Shown piece by piece: positions 42,949-52,145 of a stretch of 64,000 bases of DNA; positions within the stretch are counted from its first letter, which is position 1, and each line of letters opens with the position of its first letter. The notes under the pieces were generated by a model. The model made no database searches and was not told the DNA's origin. It saw nothing but the letters and a program-made list of their open reading frames with translations. The translations under genes were made by a program, and so were the position numbers. This stretch comes from JAKAGZ01 sp963783855 (GTDB lineage Bacteria; Bacteroidota; Ignavibacteria; Ignavibacteriales; Ignavibacteriaceae): assembly GCA_963783855.1 (NCBI GenBank), contig CAWAPE010000013.1, positions 124,001 through 188,000 of the forward strand. The letters are read 5' to 3'.

Positions 42949-43960
42949 TTAGCATACTCTCAACTTTCATAATAATATTTTCAGGTAATAATTTATATGC
43001 ACAATCAAATGTACCCACCGGACATTTTTTGTGTCCGTGAATTCCGCAAGGCTTACAGGAAAGGTCATCAAAACTTACGTAACTGCTCTTATCATTGTAT
43101 GGATAAAATCCAAAAGCAGGTACAGTTGAACAATAGATAGTAAGAACCGGAATATCTGCACACATACCAAAATGTGTAGGAGCACTGTCATTCGATATCA
43201 GAATTTCCGCTTTTCCCAATATTTTTATTGATTCAAGTACCGAGAATTTTCCTGCTGCGGAAAATACCCTTTCATTAAATTGTGACGCTATGTTTTCACA
43301 AATAGTTCTATCTGCTTCACCACCTATCAAAATTACAAATTTATCCTTCTCAACAAAATACCGTATAATTCTCTCAAAATATTCCACGGGATATTTCTTT
43401 GTATTCCAGACACTTCCGGGGGCAAAGGCATATAATTTAGATTCAGACGTGTAATTTACAAAAAAATCTTCTAAAGGTTTTTTAAAATCAGATAGCAAAT
43501 TTAATTCAGGTTTTATACGCCAGCTTCCGGAATCGTACGATATTTGGGCCAAATCAAGGTTTTTTTGAATTTCGTGCTTTTGTGTATCGTATTTAATAAT
43601 GTTTGTAAAGGCCTCTTTAAAAGCACTGTTTGAAAAGCCAAAAGATTTTTCAGGATTTAGGAATTTTACTATTAATGCCGAACGAAGTGACCTGTGAGGA
43701 GAATAAATACGGGTATAATTTTCTTTTTTCAATTCTTTCACAAAACGATAAAAGGAAAGAATATGTTTTTGCTTGCCTCTTTTATCAATTACTATTGATG
43801 AATTAACAACCGGTGAGGCATCAAAAATTTCTTTGGTTGAGGGAATACAAAGCACATCTATTTCAGAATTACTAAATTTTTCTTTTAGCTTCTGAATCAT
43901 AGGAAGAGTCAGCACTATATCTCCAAGAAAGGCGGTTTGTATTACTAAAATCTTTTCCAC
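42941..43960 (-). CDS. family 9 glycosyltransferase (heptosyltransferase-like)
   Basis: This 339-residue GT9 protein starts KILVIQTAFLGDIVLTLPMI and has YAFAPGSVWNTKKYPVEYF, then VILIGGEADRTICENIA, ILISNDSAPTHFGMCADIPVLTIY (donor-binding) and the C-terminal SCKPCGIHGHKKCPVGTFDC. It probably adds heptose or a similar sugar to lipopolysaccharide core. The start codon is GTG at 43958-43960. The acyltransferase gene just upstream, when read through its frameshift, ends 3 bp before this start, consistent with a lipid A/core operon. Confidence 0.9.
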   Translation of the reverse strand: MEKILVIQTAFLGDIVLTLPMIQKLKEKFSNSEIDVLCIPSTKEIFDASPVVNSSIVIDKRGKQKHILSFYRFVKELKKENYTRIYSPHRSLRSALIVKFLNPEKSFGFSNSAFKEAFTNIIKYDTQKHEIQKNLDLAQISYDSGSWRIKPELNLLSDFKKPLEDFFVNYTSESKLYAFAPGSVWNTKKYPVEYFERIIRYFVEKDKFVILIGGEADRTICENIASQFNERVFSAAGKFSVLESIKILGKAEILISNDSAPTHFGMCADIPVLTIYCSTVPAFGFYPYNDKSSYVSFDDLSCKPCGIHGHKKCPVGTFDCAYKLLPENIIMKVESMLND

Positions 43961-43963
43961 TAT

Positions 43964-44832
43964 CTAATACTTCCAGCGTTTATGCATCCAGAGCCATTGT
44001 TCGGGGTATTTTCTAATATATTGTTCAAGATGATTTATATATCTTTTAAAATTTCTTCTACTTTTTCATCTTCAGTTCCGGTAATATCATCAATCAATAA
44101 TTCTTCAAACTTTATTGTATAACTATAATCCGGGTTGCGATAAATAATTGCATAAACCAAAGAAGCTCCTGTCCTCAAAGCAAGTACTGCTGAACCGGGA
44201 TACATAGCAGCCGGTCTTTTGAAAAAATTAATCCTGGGACCATCCTCATGACCTCTTTGATCTGCGGCCATTGCAACCATTCTCTTCTCAGACAAAACTT
44301 TATAAGCCTGTCTTACTGAAACACCCATTGGAATAACTTCATTGTTCCATTTAGTCCTTGCGTTATTCAGGAATTCAGTCACATACGGATTTCTTTGAGG
44401 TTTTATTATCAGATATAATGCGTGATCTATTTGAAGCCCCGTTGACAATGCAAAATATTCCCAATTACCAAAATGAGCTGATAAATATACTACTCCCTGT
44501 TTATTCTCAATTTTTTGTTTTAATAAATCCAGGTTTATGCATTTAACTTCCTTAATCATTTCCTCCTTACTAATGTGAGGTATGTAAAGAGTTTCTAATA
44601 ATGTAATTGCAAAACTTTTGTAAGTACCAAAAGCTATTTCTCTTATTTTTTGCTTTGAATATTTTGGAAATGCTTTTACCAGATTTTCTATTACTACTTT
44701 CTTTCTAATAGGTACTAAATAGTAAAAAAACACTGCTAACGGGATAGCAAGCCGTCTTGATAACTGGAGACCAAGCATCTTTGTCAGGTAGCTTAAACCA
44801 ATGAAAAGAATATATTCTAATTTGTTCTGCAT
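43964..44832 (-). CDS. LpxL/HtrB-like lipid A acyltransferase with a -1 frameshift near the 3' end
   Basis: The frame from 44832 reads a normal LpxL-type acyltransferase: an N-terminal membrane helix, RRKVVIENLVKAFP-like sequence (KKVVIENLVKAFPKY), the catalytic HX4E in SAHFGNWE (H120, E125), DQRGHEDGPRINFFKRPAAMYPG and TGASLVYAIIYR. It stops early at 44035 after EEILKDI. In the -1 frame the missing C-terminus continues as RYINHLEQYIRKYPEQWLW plus MHKRWKY, ending at 43964. The switch point is T-TTA-AAA (44044-44050). One base may be missing from the A-run, or the shift may be programmed. The product acylates lipid A at the inner membrane. Confidence 0.88.
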
Positions 44833-44918
44833 CTATTTGTGGATTTAGTTCATTCTCATTTATATAATATAAAACAAAGATAACTAATTTTTCACAATTG
44901 ATTTATAGGCCTATTTAA

Positions 44919-44953
44919 AATAAAAACAGCCTTAAAAGTTAATTTAAGGCTGT
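44919..44953 (-). terminator. rho-independent terminator after the GWxTD gene
   Basis: A perfect 11-bp stem, ACAGCCTTAAA (44926-44936) and TTTAAGGCTGT (44943-44953), with a 6-nt loop. On the minus strand it is followed by TTTTTATTTT. It lies 22 bp past the GWxTD stop, and it separates that gene from the core operon starting at 44832. Confidence 0.88.
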
Positions 44954-44974
44954 AAAAAAAGTTATCAGAAAATA

Positions 44975-46375
44975 TTAGTTCCCAAGTATATTGGAACTTC
45001 CCGGTACAGTACCAATTCTTGATTGCCAGTTTGGATCTTCATACTCACCACGTTTGTTAGAAGTAAGTAAAACATAATTTGAAAATCCTGTAAGATCTCC
45101 GAAGATAAAGTAAACTCCACCTTCAATTGACTCATATTGCCAAACTTCATAAGGCCTGGTATTCTTTACATTCGGGTGTTTTTCAATCGTGCTAGGTTCG
45201 CCGTATTTTATAAATACACGCCCCATATCAGTTCGCCAACCTTTATTCCCAATATTTTTAAACCTCGTATTGGCTTCCTTAACACGTTTAATGTAGTCAG
45301 TGTAAACATAATGATTACCGACACCCGTTGCGTTGTATTTATTTTTCCAGAAAGTAAACAAAAATTCCCTTTTACCATCCACGGTATGTATTTTTTCATA
45401 TTGGTCTTTTTCTTTATCAGTTGATATATATTGTGCCTTATCAAAAATATCATCACACTCTTCGGATGACAAGAAAGCAAACTGGCTGCTTATTACATCG
45501 CCTGTTCGGGAAGCAAAGGTTGTTGTATCTTTAATACCGGGGTTGTAAATAAAAAATTCTTTTTTAGATGTAATTCCAATGTTTTTTGTGCTATCACTTA
45601 AAGATAATATGAGCGTGTATTTACCGGATGGATATTTAGAAACATTTATTACACCAACATCGGCAGTAGCCGTAAGAGCATTACCAAGTTTTTTATTTTT
45701 CAGATATACTTTCCTTCCGTGAGGATCAAATAAAGAAGTCTCATATGTTAGATGGGAAAGATTTTCAACTTTATCCAGATTATAAATTTCAGAATAGTAA
45801 TATAATGCCGGTGAAGACTGTCCGAAAATATCAGATGGCATTGGCACTACTTCTAAAGTATTTTTATAAAATATTGATGTCTTATCAGCTCCTTCCTGTT
45901 TGATGCTTGAAGCGAGTTCAATATCACTGATAGTCATATCAGTACTTCCAAACAACGAAACATTTAAAGGAAAGTTGTAATCTTTTTTCACCTCGGAATT
46001 ATTTTTATCTGATCCCGAAGCGTAGCAGGTATACTTACCTTTCGGCACAACAAATCCAATGGCTCCAACAAGACTTTGCTGCATACTTCCAGCAGTTGTA
46101 TCTTTTAAGGCTATCGGAATCCTCCATGTTTTATTCAAAAAATCTTTATTAGTGTCGGTATCTTTAATCTGTAGATGAAGATGTCCCTCAACCATAAGTT
46201 GGTTGTTTTCGTTTATAATCTTTAATTGATTTTGAGGAAAAGAATAATAAAACTCAACATAGTTTGAAGCAGAATCATATTTAAAGCTTGAGAAGTCTAT
46301 GTTAAAGTTAAAATTATTTTGCGCATTGCTCAGGAAAATAGGGAGCAATACAAACAGTGTAATTAGTTTTTTCAT
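44975..46375 (-). CDS. GWxTD-domain secreted protein
   Basis: The 466 residues begin with a signal peptide (hydrophobic 4-16, cleavage likely after SNA near 18). A beta-rich body of unknown function follows. The C-terminal domain has the GWxTD signature in NKGWRTDMGRVFIKYGEPS (about 378-396), preceded by FWKNKYNATGVGNHYV. GWxTD proteins are typical of Ignavibacteria-type and other environmental lineages; no biochemical role is known. It is a single-gene unit: the preceding gap is 396 bp and a strong terminator follows. Confidence 0.85.
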   Translation of the reverse strand: MKKLITLFVLLPIFLSNAQNNFNFNIDFSSFKYDSASNYVEFYYSFPQNQLKIINENNQLMVEGHLHLQIKDTDTNKDFLNKTWRIPIALKDTTAGSMQQSLVGAIGFVVPKGKYTCYASGSDKNNSEVKKDYNFPLNVSLFGSTDMTISDIELASSIKQEGADKTSIFYKNTLEVVPMPSDIFGQSSPALYYYSEIYNLDKVENLSHLTYETSLFDPHGRKVYLKNKKLGNALTATADVGVINVSKYPSGKYTLILSLSDSTKNIGITSKKEFFIYNPGIKDTTTFASRTGDVISSQFAFLSSEECDDIFDKAQYISTDKEKDQYEKIHTVDGKREFLFTFWKNKYNATGVGNHYVYTDYIKRVKEANTRFKNIGNKGWRTDMGRVFIKYGEPSTIEKHPNVKNTRPYEVWQYESIEGGVYFIFGDLTGFSNYVLLTSNKRGEYEDPNWQSRIGTVPGSSNILGN

Positions 46376-46771
46376 TTTAGCCCACTTTAATGATTTATTG
46401 TTTTGCCGTTATTAATTTACAGACAACCAGTTTCGAATATAAATTATTCAAAAAATAGATTCCACATACTATATATACAACTCAGATCCTAAAAACTGCT
46501 ACAAGACCTATAAAATATAGCTAACTACAGGCAACATAAACTTTTCCATTGTCTCCCTTAAATGTCTCATTTCTGAAAATATTAGAAATTTCCGCTGATT
46601 TTCAAGATAAGACCAGTTTTTATATTATTTATTCATCAAATTTTTCAGATATTTTAGTACTCGATGTGATAAATTTTCATGTGGATAAATTTGGTTAGGA
46701 AAAGGTAATAAAAAAAATACTACCGTTGTCTGTTAACAACAGTAGTATTTTATATAATTGTTTAAGAAAAA
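46376..46771. other. 396-bp gap: trxA terminator plus GWxTD leader
   Basis: The right end holds the trxA terminator (46711-46749). The remaining ~330 bp is the AT-rich leader of the GWxTD gene. I saw no coding frame and no clear promoter consensus. Confidence 0.4.
46711..46749 (-). terminator. rho-independent terminator after trxA
   Basis: Minus-strand stem AATACTACTGTTGT (46736-46749) pairs with ACAACGGTAGTATT (46716-46729) with a single mismatch and a short loop, then runs into a long T-tract (46711-46717). It lies 22 bp past the trxA stop. Confidence 0.87.
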
Positions 46772-47092
46772 TTAAATTACAGAATCTAGCTTTTGTGCTA
46801 TTTGTGCTTTGGGAACTGCACCGATAATTGTTTCTTTTACTTCACCGTTTTTAAAAACCAGCAAAGTTGGAATACTTCTTACTCCATATTTAATTGCAGT
46901 TTGCTGATTATTATCAACATCAAGCTTACCAATTTTCACTTTCCCATCATATTCTCCTGCCAATTCTTCAACTACAGGAGCTATCATTTTACAGGGACCA
47001 CACCATGCTGCCCAAAAGTCTATAAGAACTGGTTGTTCTGATTTTAAAACTTCTGATTCAAAATTATCGTCTGAAATTGTAATAGGTTTCAT
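46772..47092 (-). CDS. trxA: thioredoxin
   Basis: A 106-residue thioredoxin with the active site WCGPCK in FWAAWCGPCKMIAP, the cis-Pro segment VRSIPTLLVFKNGE and the buried Asp in PVLIDFWA. It is a general cytosolic disulfide reductase. I chose the ATG at 47090-47092, with AAGGA about 8 nt upstream; the preceding TTG codon adds one residue. It lies 28 bp after the enoyl-ACP reductase gene and ends at a strong terminator. Confidence 0.97.
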   Translation of the reverse strand: MKPITISDDNFESEVLKSEQPVLIDFWAAWCGPCKMIAPVVEELAGEYDGKVKIGKLDVDNNQQTAIKYGVRSIPTLLVFKNGEVKETIIGAVPKAQIAQKLDSVI

Positions 47093-47120
47093 CAATTATT
47101 CCTTTTTTACTTTAAATGAA

Positions 47121-47954
47121 TTAATAATCTTCTTTTTGTTCGCCTTGTCCTACGAAACTTACTATATCTTCTCCACCATCTGCATGAATAATACCACCAG
47201 AGATCCATTCTCCACCATCCCTGCAAATCAGTGAAATTATTTTTGCTACATCCTCAGGTGCTGTTAATCTACCCCGGGGATTTTTCCTCCTCGCAACATC
47301 CATCATAGGAATGTTCCCAGGAATTTTTCTAAGAGCAGGTGTATCTGTAACACCGGCCATAATCGCATTAACTCCGGCTCCCAAATATCCCAATTCTGCA
47401 GCTAATTGTCTAACATGAGATTCCAACGTTGCCTTAGCAGCCGAAACAGCCCCATATGATGGAATTACTGTGTGTCCTCCTGAACTGGTCATTGCAAAAA
47501 TTCTTGCTTTTTCTGCAAGAAGATCATTTAAGACAAGTTCCTGAGTCCAGTAAACAAGGGAGTGGGCCATAACATCAAGTGTCATCTCCATTTGAGCCTT
47601 TGTAAGAGCTGGTTCACCTTTTGCCGGAATAAAATGTCTGAGTGTGCCAAATGCTAAAGAGTGCATTAGCACTTTTACTTTTGACTTATTAGCAAACTTA
47701 GCTTTTAATTCTTCTGTTACTTCCTTTCTTTTAGCATCATCCGCAGCATTTACATTATAAAAAAGAGAATCAACACCATAAGATTTTATTTTTTCTTTTA
47801 TCTCTTCAACATGCGGCATTGTAGCCTGCCTATCCAGATGCACACCTATAATATTAAATCCGTCTTCAGCTAATTTGATAGCAGCCGCTTCACCAAATCC
47901 TGAAGATGCCCCCAATATCAACGCCCAATATTTCATATTTTCATCATTTTTCAT
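47121..47954 (-). CDS. enoyl-ACP reductase, FabL/FabI-type SDR
   Basis: A 277-residue SDR with the cofactor loop GASSGFGEAAA (15-25), VLMHSLAFGT in place of the classical NNAG, and the active-site spacing Y167-x6-K174 in PSYGAVSAAKAT. The Tyr-x6-Lys spacing, not Tyr-x3-Lys, is the hallmark of FabI/FabL enoyl-ACP reductases, so it should reduce the enoyl intermediate in fatty-acid elongation. NADPH versus NADH preference is open. It sits between dnaE and trxA; accA is encoded about 6 kb away. Confidence 0.82.
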   Translation of the reverse strand: MKNDENMKYWALILGASSGFGEAAAIKLAEDGFNIIGVHLDRQATMPHVEEIKEKIKSYGVDSLFYNVNAADDAKRKEVTEELKAKFANKSKVKVLMHSLAFGTLRHFIPAKGEPALTKAQMEMTLDVMAHSLVYWTQELVLNDLLAEKARIFAMTSSGGHTVIPSYGAVSAAKATLESHVRQLAAELGYLGAGVNAIMAGVTDTPALRKIPGNIPMMDVARRKNPRGRLTAPEDVAKIISLICRDGGEWISGGIIHADGGEDIVSFVGQGEQKEDY

Positions 47955-48085
47955 TTTTTGCTCTTTTAAGTTCGAGTAGGATTTAAATTAGTCTCAAATA
48001 ATACAAAAATGGGCCATGTTATTCAACAATAATGCTATACACAATTTTACTTATGAACAATACTGATTAAAATGTCAGGTAATTT

Positions 48086-51000
48086 TTATTTTTTTGTCAA
48101 TGAAATCGAATTTTCCCCCAATAATCCTGCAACAGAGTTAATAAAATCATCTGATAAATCCACTTTATATTCATTTAGAAAAAACAATTTTGGATCAGAT
48201 CCATTATCTGCCAGTTGTAAATAAAGCGGGATTTTTCCAGGATATTTTTTTAGTATTTCTTTCAATTCTAAAACAGTTTCCGGTGAATTACTTTTCTTGT
48301 CGATTTTAATTTTTATACTCTGGGTAAATTTTCCTTTTGCATCCTCAAGTAAAACTACTTCTTCAGCATGAATTTTTATTGCATCACCACTGCTTTCTGA
48401 TCTACCAATAATAAAGATGCATTCTTCTTCTTTTATAAATTGTCCGTATTTTTCATAAACTTTTGCAAACATTAAACATTCACACGAGCCATAAAAATCA
48501 TCGATTGTAAAAAACGCCATTGTACGGCCTGCTTTATCAATCTTAGTTTTTAAAGCTGTAACAACACCACACGCGCGAACGCTGTCCTGGTCTCCCAGAG
48601 AATCAGTTTCACCACCAAACTGGACAGTTGTAAAGGATTCATATTCAAGTTCATATTTTCTTAAAGGATGTCCTGTAACATAAAATCCAAGCACTTCTCT
48701 TTCCCGCGCAAGTCTTTCTTTCTGTGTCCACAGTGGTACTTTGGGTAGTACAGGCTCGGTGGGTTTAACATCCTCTATATCACCGAATAAACTATTCTCA
48801 GAAGTCAACTTGGAACTTTGCGCTTTGTGTCCAAAATCAAGTGCTTCTTCAACCGCAGCATATAAAACTGCTCTTCGCTCATCCACAGAATCAAATGCGC
48901 CGGCAAGCACCAGTCCTTCAAGCGATCTTTTATTCACAACCCTTGTATCGACATTAATACAAAAGTCATAGATGCTCGTAAAATCTCTGTCAAGTTTATT
49001 ACGGACTTTAATTATTTCTTCAACTGCTGATATCCCAACATTTTTTATCGCCGACATACCGAACCTGATTTTTCCATCATCAACATCAAAATAAACTGAT
49101 GGAGAATTTACGTCCGGTGGAAGAACAGGTATGTGAAGTTTTCGACAATCATCAAGAAAATTTCTAACCTTATCAGAATTACCAAATTCGTTTGTTAGGT
49201 TTGCTGCAAGAAATTCAGCGGTATAATGAGCTTTTAAATATGCCGTTTGGTATGCAACAAAACTATATGCAACAGCATGACTCTTATTAAAACCGTAATT
49301 AGCAAATTTATCAATTGCTTCAAAAATTTCCTGGGCGGCTTTTTTAGGAATTCCTTTCCCGATTGCGCCATCAACAAATTTTACTTTTTGTTCCTTCATT
49401 GCCTGCAAATCTTTTTTACCCATAGCACGGCGTAAAATATCAGCTTCGGCAAGGCTCATTCCGCCTGCCCTATTCGCAATCTGAATTACCTGTTCCTGGT
49501 AAACTATAATTCCGTATGTCTCTTTCAGAATTGGTTCAAGAACAGGATGGAGATATGTAACTTCTTTATTTCCGAATTTCCTATCGATAAAATCATCAAT
49601 AAATTCCATTGGTCCCGGACGATAAAGTGCATTCATCGCCGCAAGATCGCTAATGCTGCTAGCTTTTAATTTTTTGAGATATTCTCTCATAGGGGCAGAT
49701 TCAAACTGGAACACACCAGTAGTCTGGCCCTTTGCATAAAGCTGATAAGTTTTCTCATCATTATCGGGAATATTTTCTATATCAATTTCAACGTTATGGT
49801 TTTTCCTGATTAGGTCTAACGTATCTCTGATAATTGTTAAAGTACGCAACCCGAGAAAATCCATTTTCAATAGTCCTGCACTCTCAATCTCCTTCATGTT
49901 ATACTGTGTTACAATATCTGTCTGCGAGACTGCATTGGCAAGGGGAACATAATTGCTGACATCTTCAGGTGTAATTACGACACCAGCAGCGTGCTTTGAA
50001 GCATTCCTGTTCATTCCTTCAAGAACTTTTGCGTATTTGATAAGATTCTGTATGTCCGGTTCCTTGGAAGTTTTTACCCATTTAAGTTCGGGAACCTCAG
50101 CGAGTGCCTGTTCAATTGTAAAAACCTTTCCAAATTTTGAAGGAATAAACTTCGTGATTTTGTTTACCGTTGGAATTGGAATTTTCAGTACACGCGCAAC
50201 ATCACGAATAACTGCTTTTGAAGACAAACGGTTAAATGTGATAATCTGACTGACACAATTGTTTCCGTACTTTTCACGAACATATTCAATTACATCGCCT
50301 CGTTTATCATCAGCAAAATCAACGTCGATATCCGGCATCGATTTTCTGGCCGGATTTAAGAATCTTTCAAAAAGTAAGTTATATTTAAGCGGATCAATAT
50401 TAGTTATGCCCAGCGTATAAGCTACAAGACTCCCGGCGGCACTACCTCTGCCGGGACCTACGGGGATATTCATCTTTTTTGAAGAGTTAATGAAATCCTG
50501 TACAATTAAAAAGTAACCGGCAAACCCCATTTCCTTTATTGTATTAATCTCAAAATCAAATCTTTCTTTTATTTCTGGTGAGATGTCTTTAAATCTTTTG
50601 TGAAGACCTTCCATTGCAAGAAGTTCAAAATAATCATCAAGAGTTTTTGCTGGTGAGTCCTCAGGTATCGGGAATTTAGGAAAATGGTGTCCTTCAAAAT
50701 CCAGTTTGAGATCTATTTTCTCTTCAATTTCAAGTGTGTTTTCTATGGCTCCATTATAATTTTTGAAGAGGTCTTTCATCTCTTCCTGAGATTTGAAGTA
50801 AACCTGATCAGTTCCGTATCGTAGGTTTCTGTAATCCGCACCGGTTTTGTCTGCTAACAGGAGAAGTATATTGTGTGCTATCGAGTGATCCTGTTCAATA
50901 TAATGGCAGTCATTTGTAGCAACTAATTTTATTGCCAGCTCTTTTGACAATTTTGGCATACCTTCGAGAACAGCTTTTTCCACATCCATTTTGTGATCCT

Positions 51001-51544
51001 GGATCTCAAGGTAAAAATCATCGCCGAAAATTTCCTTGTAAGTCAGCGACACTTCCCGGGCTTTATCATAATCGCCGTTTCTAAGTGGAACTGATACAAC
51101 GCCACCTGCACAAGCTGAAGTACAGATCAATCCTTCACTGTATTTTCGTAAAAGCTCTAAATCCACTCTAGGTTTGTAATAAAATCCTTCGGTGTGCCCG
51201 AGTGTAGATAATTTTGAGAGGTTTTTATAACCTGTTTTATTTTTAGCAAGTAGTATAAGGTGGTTGTAATGTTTACTTCTTTTTCTACCAGTATTGCTAT
51301 CGGTTCCTCTATCTTTCCTGCTGCCTTCGGAAACCACATAGGCCTCCATTCCCACTATTGGTTTGATACCCGCCTTTGTTGCCTTCCTGTAGAATTCCGC
51401 TATACCATACATCACCCCGTGGTCTGTCAATGCCACGGCGTGCATATTATTTTTCTTTGCAGCGTTTACAAGACCTTCTACTGTGCAAGCACCGTCCTGA
51501 AGGCTGTAATGGGTATGATTATGTAAATGAATAAAGTCAGACAT
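48086..51544 (-). CDS. dnaE: DNA polymerase III subunit alpha
   Basis: The 1152-residue replicative polymerase, type DnaE1, has an N-terminal PHP domain (FIHLHNHTHYSLQDGA, VALTDHGVMYG), a palm with the metal-binding PDIDVDFADD (near 402-411) and GPGRGSAAGSLVAYTLGI, then YRPGPMEFIDDFIDRK, the tandem HhH region (ADILRRAMGKKDL) and the C-terminal OB-fold (VRACGVVTALKTKIDKAGRTMAFFTIDD). Length is normal for the family. It is followed by the enoyl-ACP reductase gene at 131 bp. Confidence 0.98.
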   Translation of the reverse strand: MSDFIHLHNHTHYSLQDGACTVEGLVNAAKKNNMHAVALTDHGVMYGIAEFYRKATKAGIKPIVGMEAYVVSEGSRKDRGTDSNTGRKRSKHYNHLILLAKNKTGYKNLSKLSTLGHTEGFYYKPRVDLELLRKYSEGLICTSACAGGVVSVPLRNGDYDKAREVSLTYKEIFGDDFYLEIQDHKMDVEKAVLEGMPKLSKELAIKLVATNDCHYIEQDHSIAHNILLLLADKTGADYRNLRYGTDQVYFKSQEEMKDLFKNYNGAIENTLEIEEKIDLKLDFEGHHFPKFPIPEDSPAKTLDDYFELLAMEGLHKRFKDISPEIKERFDFEINTIKEMGFAGYFLIVQDFINSSKKMNIPVGPGRGSAAGSLVAYTLGITNIDPLKYNLLFERFLNPARKSMPDIDVDFADDKRGDVIEYVREKYGNNCVSQIITFNRLSSKAVIRDVARVLKIPIPTVNKITKFIPSKFGKVFTIEQALAEVPELKWVKTSKEPDIQNLIKYAKVLEGMNRNASKHAAGVVITPEDVSNYVPLANAVSQTDIVTQYNMKEIESAGLLKMDFLGLRTLTIIRDTLDLIRKNHNVEIDIENIPDNDEKTYQLYAKGQTTGVFQFESAPMREYLKKLKASSISDLAAMNALYRPGPMEFIDDFIDRKFGNKEVTYLHPVLEPILKETYGIIVYQEQVIQIANRAGGMSLAEADILRRAMGKKDLQAMKEQKVKFVDGAIGKGIPKKAAQEIFEAIDKFANYGFNKSHAVAYSFVAYQTAYLKAHYTAEFLAANLTNEFGNSDKVRNFLDDCRKLHIPVLPPDVNSPSVYFDVDDGKIRFGMSAIKNVGISAVEEIIKVRNKLDRDFTSIYDFCINVDTRVVNKRSLEGLVLAGAFDSVDERRAVLYAAVEEALDFGHKAQSSKLTSENSLFGDIEDVKPTEPVLPKVPLWTQKERLAREREVLGFYVTGHPLRKYELEYESFTTVQFGGETDSLGDQDSVRACGVVTALKTKIDKAGRTMAFFTIDDFYGSCECLMFAKVYEKYGQFIKEEECIFIIGRSESSGDAIKIHAEEVVLLEDAKGKFTQSIKIKIDKKSNSPETVLELKEILKKYPGKIPLYLQLADNGSDPKLFFLNEYKVDLSDDFINSVAGLLGENSISLTKK

Positions 51545-51677
51545 ATTTTATAATAACGTTGCGGGGATTTAAGAAGTATTATTTTTCTGAAGATATATTA
51601 ATCAATAATTGGCAGAAAATACAGATTGATAATTTTAATAATTCTATTATGCTGTTTAACCGAAGATTTAAGCGAAA

Positions 51678-52136
51678 TTAATTTTTACCGGTATGTCCGA
51701 AACCACCATCACCTCGTTCGCTGTCATTCAGTCCTTTTTTTTCAATAAACTCAGCTCTATAAACTTTTGAGATTACAAGTTGCGCGATTCTTTCTCCACG
51801 TTTAATAGGGAAATCTTGCTCGCTAAAATTCATCATAATAATTTTAACTTCACCCCTGTAATCAGAATCGATTGTGCCGGGAGAATTTAAAATTCCAAGA
51901 CTATGTTTTGCTGCCAGCCCGCTTCTGGGCCTTACCTGTATTTCGTAACCTGCCGGAATTTCAACCGAAAGGTTTGTAGGCACTAAGGCTACCTTACCGG
52001 GAGCGAGGACAATTTCTTTCTCTACCGCTGCTCTTACATCAAGTCCGGAACTTCCTTCCGTGGCATATCCGGGAAGTGGAATATCGTTAAATTTATTACT
52101 TAGTCGCTTTATATTTATCTTAATTGGATCAGCCAT
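51678..52136 (-). CDS. dut: dUTP diphosphatase
   Basis: The 152-residue trimeric dUTPase has all five motifs: GSSGLDVRAA (1), RPRSGLAAKHSLGI (2), GTIDSDYRGEVKIIM (3, with the catalytic Asp), RGERIAQLVI (4) and the C-terminal P-loop-like ERGDGGFGHTGKN (5). It hydrolyses dUTP to dUMP and PPi. It lies 9 bp downstream of the flippase gene, so it is probably cotranscribed with it. Confidence 0.97.
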   Translation of the reverse strand: MADPIKINIKRLSNKFNDIPLPGYATEGSSGLDVRAAVEKEIVLAPGKVALVPTNLSVEIPAGYEIQVRPRSGLAAKHSLGILNSPGTIDSDYRGEVKIIMMNFSEQDFPIKRGERIAQLVISKVYRAEFIEKKGLNDSERGDGGFGHTGKN

Positions 52137-52145
52137 TTGCTCCCG

